From Streptomyces sannanensis (GTDB taxonomy: Bacteria; Actinomycetota; Actinomycetes; Streptomycetales; Streptomycetaceae), in NCBI RefSeq assembly GCF_039536205.1, contig NZ_BAAAYL010000001.1, forward strand, positions 496,001 to 560,000: 64,000 nucleotides of DNA. The letters are read 5' to 3'. A model generated the notes under the pieces. It did no database searches and had not been told where the DNA came from. It saw nothing but the letters and a program-made list of their open reading frames with translations. The translations under genes and the position numbers were made by a program. Shown one piece after another: positions 45,994 through 51,733 of this stretch; the stretch's first letter is position 1; each line of letters begins with the position of its first letter.

Positions 45994-46266
45994 ATGTCCC
46001 CGACTCAGACGGCCCAACTCATGGACGGCACCAGCCTTGCCAAACGCATCGTCGACGAGGCCGCTGCCAAGGCGGCGGAGATCTCACGACACACGGGGAC
46101 CAGCCCCTGTCTGGCGACGGTGCTGGTGGGAGAGGATCCCGCGTCGGCCACGTACGTCCGCATGAAACGAGCGCGGTGCGCGAAGGCAGGCATCCAGTCC
46201 CGGCACGTCGCTCTGCCCGCTACCACCACGACCGCCGAACTGATCGGAAGATTTCAAGTCCAGTGA
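45994..46266 (+). pseudogene. folD: folD, 5' part, split by an IS3-family element
   Basis: The N-terminal quarter of methylenetetrahydrofolate dehydrogenase/cyclohydrolase: MSPTQTAQLMDGTSLAKRIV, then SPCLATVLVGEDPASATYVR and the Lys-bearing MKRARCAKAGIQSRH (catalytic Lys region). ATG 45994 follows GGAAGG. After ATTTTAELIGR the IS begins at about 46252 and adds four foreign residues before a stop. Joining ELIGR to the sequence at 47763 restores frame and protein, so the interruption is a simple insertion. FolD makes 10-formyl-THF from methylene-THF, and the piece alone cannot work. Confidence 0.9.
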
Positions 46267-46279
46267 GACGGTCGTGACG

Positions 46280-47287
46280 CTATGAGGTTTGTGGTGCGGG
46301 TTCCCTACGCTTGGCCGGGTCGTTGATCCATGCCCGCTGGGGTATCTGGGGTGGTCGGGGGCGGCGGCCGAAGCGTTCGGGGTGGCGGGCGTATGCGTCG
46401 GCGAGGGTGACGGCTCGCTGGTCGCGGACCTCCTCGGCGGTGCCGAAGTGCACGCTGGCGGGCGTGTGCCAGCCGATGCCCGAATGCCGGTGTTCGTGGT
46501 TGTAGTACGCGATGAACGCGTCGAACCACTCGCGGGCATGGGCCAGCGAATCGAACCGTTCGGGGTAGTCGGACATGTACTTCGTGGTCTTGAAGTGGGC
46601 TTCGCTGTAGGGGTTGTCGTTGGAGGTCTTCGGCCGCGAGTGCGACCGTGTGACGCCGAGGTCGATCAGCAACTGCGAGACCTTCTTGGCGGTCATCGAG
46701 GTGCCGCGGTCGGCGTGCACGGTGTGGGGCACGATGCCGTTGCGGGCGATGGTCTCGCGGATCAATTCCTCGGCCCGCGCCGCTGATTCGGCCCGCTCGA
46801 CGGTGTGGCCGACGATGTAGCGGCTGAAGATGTCGATGATGACATAGGCGTGATACCAGGCGCCCTTGACCGGTCCGGCTGCCTTGGTGATGTCCCAGGT
46901 GAACACCTGCGACGGCGCGGTGGCCACCAGCTCGGGCACCGTCTTCGCCGGGTGGGTGGCCTGGCGGCGGCGGTCCCCAGACTGCCCCTTTTCGCGCAGG
47001 ATCCGGTACATCGTGGAGATGGAGCAGTGATAGCGCCCGGCATCCAGCTCGCGGGCCCAGATTTGCGCGGGCGGCAGCTCGGCGTACTCGACGCTGTTCA
47101 TCAGCTCCAGTACCGCAGCCCGTTCCTCGGCCGTCAGGGCCGAGGGCTGGACCTGCGGTGAGCGGGGTCTGCGCGGTGGCGAGGGACGGAGCCGGCGGTA
47201 GTGGGTGGCCCGGGAGCGACCGGTCAGCTGGCAGGCCGCGGTGATGCCCAGCTTGCCCTCGATGTCGGCGAACGTGTCGTCGACCAC
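46280..47287 (-). CDS. IS3-family transposase OrfB
   Basis: An integrase-core transposase of about 335 residues. The catalytic triad is visible: Asp in VFTWDITKAAGP, Asp in TVHADRGTSMTAKK and Glu in NDNPYSEAHFKTTKY. The N-terminal HTH_21-like part is SVEYAELPPAQIWARELDAG and STMYRILREKG. The start is set at GTG 47287; the frame is open much further upstream where it overlaps orfA. In this family OrfAB is often made by a frameshift near the end of orfA, but I see no clear slippery run here. Confidence 0.9.
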   Translation of the reverse strand: MVDDTFADIEGKLGITAACQLTGRSRATHYRRLRPSPPRRPRSPQVQPSALTAEERAAVLELMNSVEYAELPPAQIWARELDAGRYHCSISTMYRILREKGQSGDRRRQATHPAKTVPELVATAPSQVFTWDITKAAGPVKGAWYHAYVIIDIFSRYIVGHTVERAESAARAEELIRETIARNGIVPHTVHADRGTSMTAKKVSQLLIDLGVTRSHSRPKTSNDNPYSEAHFKTTKYMSDYPERFDSLAHAREWFDAFIAYYNHEHRHSGIGWHTPASVHFGTAEEVRDQRAVTLADAYARHPERFGRRPRPPQIPQRAWINDPAKRREPAPQTS

Positions 47288-47304
47288 CGGGTCGGCGGCG
47301 GCTC

Positions 47305-47688
47305 TCAGTCCGCGCCCTCGGAGATCATTTCCAAGAGCGCGGAAGCTTTTCCCATGACCTCCAACGCGGCCTTGTTCCGGGCCAGTTCCTTCTCCAGCCG
47401 TTCCACCTGGCGGCGCAGCTTCTCGTTCTCCGCCTCTGCGGCGGACTTTTTCGGCCGGGCCGGACTGGTGCGCTTGTCGACCAGTTTCTCCAAGGCTCCG
47501 GCATCCCGCGCGGCCCGCCATTCCTTGACGTGCGAGTGGTACAGGCGCTCGCGGCGCAGGATCGCGCCCTTCTCGTTCTTGGGCGCGGCGTCGTACTCGG
47601 CCACGATCCGCAGCTTGTACTCGGGACTGAAGGAACGGCGCTTCGGCCTGGGGGCCGGATCGGACTCGGCGGGGTTGGTGCTGGTCAT
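47305..47688 (-). CDS. IS3-family transposase OrfA
   Basis: A 127-residue DNA-binding protein. The HTH is in RRSFSPEYKLRIVAEYDAAP and GAILRRERLYHSHVKEWRAA; a leucine-zipper-like coil follows (AEAENEKLRRQVERLEKELA). It recognises the IS ends and works with OrfB. ATG 47688 lies just inside the right end of the element. It and orfB appear intact, so the copy may still move. Confidence 0.9.
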   Translation of the reverse strand: MTSTNPAESDPAPRPKRRSFSPEYKLRIVAEYDAAPKNEKGAILRRERLYHSHVKEWRAARDAGALEKLVDKRTSPARPKKSAAEAENEKLRRQVERLEKELARNKAALEVMGKASALLEMISEGAD

Positions 47689-47762
47689 GAGGGGGTGGTT
47701 CTCCTGTCGTGCCCTCTCAGGCTAACCCGACGAAGCGGGGCGTCTCACCCAAGGCTGACAGA

Positions 47763-48386
47763 GAGGGGATCGACATCCTCGCGGACCTGTCCAGCGATCC
47801 GGAAGTGCACGGCATCCTGCTCCAGCACCCCTGTGGCCCGCACATCGACGAGCGAGCGGCGTTCGAGGCCATCGCTCCGGAGAAGGACGTCGACGGGGTC
47901 ACGATGCATTCCTTCGCCGCGATGAGCTTCGCGCTGCCGGGCTTCGTGTCCTGCACTCCGGGCGGGATCGTGCGGTTGCTGGAAGCGTACGACGTCGAAC
48001 TTGCCGGCAAGCACGCCGTCGTGGTGGGTCGCAGCGCGATTCTCGGCAAGCCGGCCGGGATGCTCCTGCTCGCCAAGGACGCGACGGTGACGTATTGCCA
48101 CTCCCGAACGGGTGACCTGTCGGCGATCGTTCGGGAAGCGGACGTCGTGGTAGCAGCCGTGGGACGGCCTCGGCTGATCCGGGGTGAGGACATCAAGCCT
48201 GGCGCGGTCGTGATCGACGCCGGCTACAACCCGGGCAACGTCGGCGACGTGGACTACGACACCGCCCTCACCCGAGCTCGCCTGATCACGCCAGTTCCCG
48301 GCGGCGTCGGGCCGATGACCATTGCCATCCTGCTCGCGCAGACCGTGGAAGCCGCCGCGTACCAGCTCGGAATGCAGCGTCAGTGA
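47763..48386 (+). pseudogene. folD: folD, 3' part, after the IS3-family element
   Basis: The C-terminal three quarters of FolD: DPEVHGILLQHPCGPHIDER, PEKDVDGVTMHSFAAMSFAL, the NADP-binding GKHAVVVGRSAILGKPAGML, DATVTYCHSRTGDL, VVAAVGRPRLIRGEDIKPGA and TPVPGGVGPMTIAILL. No start codon with a ribosome site precedes it; a GTG at 47709 inside the IS would give a frame into it (residues PSQANPTKRGVSPKA), but that protein would lack the catalytic Lys. All key residues in the kept part are intact, suggesting a recent insertion. Confidence 0.9.
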
Positions 48387-48543
48387 CCGACTCGCGAGCG
48401 TCTTGCTGACGCCGTGCGAGATTCCTGCTCAGAACGGAAGGCCACACCCCCAGCCCAACTGCTCTAACGGTTTCCCCACTGTCCCCCCAGACAGTCAGTC
48501 CGCAGCGGCCACTCAACCTGCGCTGCGAGCGATCAGCCGATCA

Positions 48544-48569
48544 TGAGCTTCTCATCGAAGGTTGAGCGG
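48544..48569. repeat. Direct repeat, copy 2, downstream of folD
   Basis: Partner of the repeat at 45842-45868 (see there). It overlaps the stop codon and last five codons of the minus-strand TniQ-like gene B. Confidence 0.6.
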
Positions 48570-49175
48570 TTTCAACTCGGTCGCCTCCTTGAGCGCTTTC
48601 AGCCTCTGCTTCCGGCGGCGCCGGTATCCCCATGATCGACAGGCATCCGAGCACCAGGGGTGGGGAAGCCCGTGCCGATCAGGGGGTGTGGGGTTTCCGC
48701 ATCGTCTGCAGCCTGCTCGCTGTCGGATGACCAGGCGGCAGTCTCGCGAGCACCATCGCTCGGAACGGGGTGAGGTGAAGGTGCTTTTGCATGCTTCACA
48801 CACGTTTTCAACTGGCGGCTTCGGTGCTGGCCGGTATCGCTCAGGGTTGCGCAGGCGGTATGCCTTCTCTCGACAGGAAGGCGTGCACCATCGCGTGCTG
48901 GTCTTGGTGCCGGCCGAGAGTGGTGCTGAGCACAGTTCGCAGTGGAACCCAGCGAGGGTGCGGTGCAGTATCTCTTCGCTGCGGCCGCTGGCGGCAGCGA
49001 GGCGATCCAGCTGCGCACGCGCCCGAGAGTCGCATACACCATGAAGAAATGCCCGTAAGAGCCTTGGTTTGATGTGATTTGCGGCGGCTAGGCGGTCGAC
49101 GTAGGAGTCGACGGTCTCGCCTTGGTGGGGACGGACGTCGATGGGGAGACGTGAAGGCAGTCAGAGTTCGGTCAT
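48552..49175 (-). pseudogene. TniQ-like protein B with zinc-binding Cys clusters, early stop codon
   Basis: After ATG 49175 (MTEL) the fifth codon is TGA; reading on gives an uninterrupted 202-codon frame. It starts LPSRLPIDVRPHQGETVDSY and AANHIKPRLLRAFLHG, a TniQ-like N-terminus closely alike to gene A upstream. Three Cys clusters follow: CELCSAP with CTPSC, CEAC with RWCSRDC, and CRRCGNP with WCSDAC, as in zinc-ribbon DNA-binding proteins. It ends in a basic tail (RRRRKQRLKALKEATELK). The TGA looks like a single C-to-T change. A TTA codon is present near 49055, so bldA would be needed. Loss of function is likely unless a start further in is used. Confidence 0.6.
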
Positions 49176-49183
49176 CCTGAGTC

Positions 49184-49852
49184 TCAGCAGATAGGCGGCG
49201 GGGGTGAGCGATAGCCGGTCCGCTGGCTGCGGATGTAGGCGTTGAGGGTGGAGAAAGAGATCGAGACGCCGTGGTCGTCCATCAGCGCCGTCCAGATGCG
49301 CTTCGCGGACATGTCCCGGCTGATCATGGGGTTCACCAGGTGCCTGACCGACGCGATCACGGGGGTCTTTCGGTAGGGGTTGGTCCGCTGGCGGGCGGGC
49401 GGCAGCGACACCGTCAGCGCTTTCCGAACGACCCACCGGCTGACCTGGTGCCGCTCAGCGAGCCTGCGGGCAGACCAGCCACTCTCAGCGTCCTGGCGGA
49501 TCTTGCGATAGAGCAGGTAGGTGCCCTTGGGGAGCCTCTCGTCCTGGCCGGTGACGGTCGTGCGCCAGCGGGGGACGGAGCCGTCGGTCAGAGCTCGCTC
49601 AAGGTGCTCGGCCGGGCGGCCGGTGAGGGCGGCGAGCCGGTCCAGACGGGGTTTGCCGGTCCAGTTCGGCGGGCCGCAGGCAAGACTGTGCAGGGCACTG
49701 GGCTTGAGGTGGTTGGCGCGGGCAAGGCGGCGGATGTAGTTCTCGGTGGTCTCGCCCAGGTGTGGACGAACCCGTATCGGCAGCAGGGCCGGGAGCAGTG
49801 AGCCTCTTCCAACCTGACGGGTGGTCGGGACGATGCCCCCTGCGGCAGGCAT
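49184..49852 (-). CDS. TniQ-like protein A with IstA-like helix-turn-helix
   Basis: A 222-residue protein from ATG 49852. Residues 20-90 are a TniQ-like domain (LPALLPIRVRPHLGETTENY, RANHLKPSALHSLACGPPNW, RLDRLAALTGRPAEHLERAL). Residues 120-215 contain two helix-turn-helix patterns: SARRLAERHQVSRWVVRKAL and SAKRIWTALMDDHGVSISFS with TLNAYIRSQR, the latter like the N-terminus of IS21 IstA. TniQ proteins choose targets for Tn7-like and Mu-like transposons and recruit CRISPR effectors in some. No tniA, tniB or Cas gene is in the window. It starts inside an IS-end repeat (49845-49893). Confidence 0.65.
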   Translation of the reverse strand: MPAAGGIVPTTRQVGRGSLLPALLPIRVRPHLGETTENYIRRLARANHLKPSALHSLACGPPNWTGKPRLDRLAALTGRPAEHLERALTDGSVPRWRTTVTGQDERLPKGTYLLYRKIRQDAESGWSARRLAERHQVSRWVVRKALTVSLPPARQRTNPYRKTPVIASVRHLVNPMISRDMSAKRIWTALMDDHGVSISFSTLNAYIRSQRTGYRSPPPPIC

Positions 49853-49893
49853 GAAGAAAGCTCCTGGTATACGGGTTTAGGACCAAGATCATC
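49845..49893. repeat. IS5-type element end, copy 1
   Basis: The 34 bases from 49860 (core GCTCCTGGTA and ACCAAGATCA) match 51044-51077 at 30 positions, and similarity extends upstream (GGGCATGA). In copy 2 this sequence lies just before the IS5 transposase start. Here it precedes a DUF3592 gene instead of the transposase, so the element has lost or replaced its 5' part. Confidence 0.6.
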
Positions 49894-49987
49894 ATCGAGT
49901 ACCGGGTTGCTGGACGCGTTCCGTAGCCTCAATCGTCGGTCTTTGGGCCTTTCCCTCGCGCTCGGCGCACACTTAGATGGGCGCGTG

Positions 49988-50395
49988 ATGTACGTGCACC
50001 TTGCCGGTTCCGGTTCGACCTACTTCGTCCCACATGCTCTGTTGGCGCTGGGAGTCTCCGGAGTGCTGGCCTCCGTCGCTTGGCGGCTGTTCGCCCTGCG
50101 TGCCAGGGGAGTCCGAGTCCGCGGAGTCTGCGTCAAGCACACGTACGCCAAGAACGGCGTAGCTGTGGTTGCGAGGTTTCAGACGGCGTCCGGGGAGACT
50201 TTCCGGTGTCTGGGTCCGGCGAGGGCGGTGGCGTCCGCGCGCGTGGGAGAACCGATCGACGTCGTGTACGATCCGCGGCGCCCGAAGAATGCGGAGGTCC
50301 ATCCGGTCAGCTACGGGGTGGCCTATAGCCTGTCGATTCTGGCGCTGATCATCGCTGTCCCCGGTCTCGGAATTCTGTACTGGATTCTCGGGTAG
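49988..50395 (+). CDS. DUF3592-domain membrane protein
   Basis: A 135-residue protein from ATG 49988. A hydrophobic helix (PHALLALGVSGVLASVAWRL) is followed by a DUF3592 beta domain (GVRVRGVCVKHTYAKNGVAV, ARFQTASGETFRCLGPARAV, GEPIDVVYDPRRPKNAEV) and a second helix at the C-terminus (LSILALIIAVPGLGILYWIL). Function is unknown; the domain is common in streptomycetes. It sits between an IS5-type end (49845) and an IS5 transposase C-terminal fragment (50690), in the place of the missing transposase N-terminus. Confidence 0.72.
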   Translation: MYVHLAGSGSTYFVPHALLALGVSGVLASVAWRLFALRARGVRVRGVCVKHTYAKNGVAVVARFQTASGETFRCLGPARAVASARVGEPIDVVYDPRRPKNAEVHPVSYGVAYSLSILALIIAVPGLGILYWILG

Positions 50396-50689
50396 CCGCG
50401 TTTTCCGTCGGTCAGTGCGGGCTGATCGTGCTGGTTGCCGTGGCTGTTCGTGAGGAGCAGGCGCGTGCGCCAGACGGGACCGCGGCCCGTGGGTCGTCAG
50501 GGCTCAGAGGAAGAAGCGAGCGCGCTCGCTCGGATTCCATGCCGCCGGTGTCCCGTCCAGCATTTCGGTTTCCGTGCTTCTACCCGACGGGCGTCGAAGT
50601 GTCCAGCCCTGCCCGCCGCTTCTCGCACGGCAGTTGCGGCGACACCGTCGTGCGATCGGCCGTGCTGGGGGCGGTGGGAGACCCTCTCC

Positions 50690-50884
50690 TCAGGCCGGAA
50701 GGCGGTGAACCGGTCCCACGCAAAGATCCGGGTCGGCGTCGAGCAGGCCATCGCCACCCTCAAATCCTGGCGGCTCCTCCGCAAACTTCGCTACTCGACC
50801 ACCCGGATCACCAGCCTCCTCCAAGCCGCCCTCATGCTTCATCTGACCAGCTCAGAGTTGGTACTGCAACGGTGTTTGCCGTGA
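50690..50884 (+). pseudogene. IS5-family transposase, C-terminal fragment
   Basis: The frame reads KAVNRSHAKIRVGVEQAIAT and LKSWRLLRKLRYSTTRITSL and ends HLTSSELVLQRCLP. This is the conserved C-terminal end of IS5-family transposases (NRxHA-IR--VEQAIATLKxWRLL), including the Glu of the DDE triad. The N-terminal two thirds are missing, so it is not functional. It belongs with the element end at 49845. The stretch 50396-50689 has no recognisable gene. Confidence 0.7.
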
Positions 50885-51029
50885 CGAGTGGTTAGCCGCT
50901 GGTGGGGTGTGTCCGCGTTGTTTGTAGTGGCTGGTGCGGGCTTGGTGTTGTCGTCTTCGGCGCCAGGTTGACCATTGGAGGATGTGGTCGACGGGTGCGG
51001 GCTGCCGGTCAGTGAGCGCGACCCCGGCG

Positions 51030-51077
51030 GTGGGCATGAGGAGGCTCCTGGTAGACGGGTTCACGACCAAGATCACC
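51030..51077. repeat. IS5-type element end, copy 2
   Basis: Same sequence as 49845-49893 (30 of 34 core bases), here followed after 20 bases by the ribosome site and GTG of the IS5 transposase. Confidence 0.6.
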
Positions 51078-51097
51078 AGTCCGCCAGGAGCTTTCGC

Positions 51098-51570
51098 GTG
51101 CTTGTCTACCCGTCCGGTATCGATCTGTCCAGCCGCACCCTGCAACACCTCTCCGGTCTCCTCGCAGGTCACCGCCGTCGGATCGGCTCCCGGTGGCGTC
51201 GCCTGACCTGCGGCCGGCAGGCCCTGCTCGTCCTGGCCCACCTGCGCTGCGGCGACACCTACGCCCGCCTCGCAGCAGGTTTCCGCGTCGGGACCACGAC
51301 GGTCCACCGGTACATACGCGAGGCCGTCGACCTCCTTGCCGCCCTCGCGCCCACGCTGGAACAGGCCATGACGACCGTGCGGAACAAGGCGTACGTGATC
51401 CTCGACGGCACCGTGCTGCCGATCGACCGCATCGCTGCCGACCAGCCGTACTACTCGGGGAAGAAGAAGCACCACGGGATGAACGTGCAGGTCCTCGCGG
51501 ATCCAGCCGGCCGTCTGATCTGGGCCTCGGACGCCCTACCTGGAGCCGTGCACGATCTGACCCGACGGAC
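51098..51570 (+). pseudogene. IS5-family transposase, N-terminal part, truncated
   Basis: From GTG 51098 (AGGAG upstream) the frame reads VLVYPSGIDLSSRTLQHLSG, the HTH of IS5-type transposases (ARLAAGFRVGTTTVHRYIRE), and the first catalytic Asp in VILDGTVLPIDRIAADQP with YYSGKKKHHGMNVQVL. Similarity stops at GAVHDLTRR (about 51565), where the TnpB element begins; the frame runs on to 51703 in unrelated sequence. The C-terminal domain is missing here. Confidence 0.75.
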
Positions 51571-51733
51571 GCCGTCAGCGGGTCGCCAACTGCTGATTCG
51601 GTTGTTGGCCGTGGTTGGCCAGGGTGTCCCTCGATGGGGTGAACCGGGCTGGTTTCCAGGGGTTTGCGGGTACGCGGAACGCATGATCGGTGATGGCGGC
51701 TGAGTTCGATGCGTCCGTGGGAGGGGGTGGCCG

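Larger units (their letters stand above)
46252..47759. mobile_element. IS3-family insertion sequence inside folD
   Basis: About 1508 bases holding orfA and orfB on the minus strand. Short inverted arms TGAGACG occur 12 bases in from each proposed end (46264-46270, and as CGTCTCA at 47741-47747). With a 3-base target duplication AGA (46249-46251 and 47760-47762) the outside folD pieces join in frame as ELIGR-EGIDILADLS. IS3 elements make 3-5 base duplications, so this fits. The outermost 12 bases do not match well, so the exact ends could be a few bases different. Confidence 0.8.
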
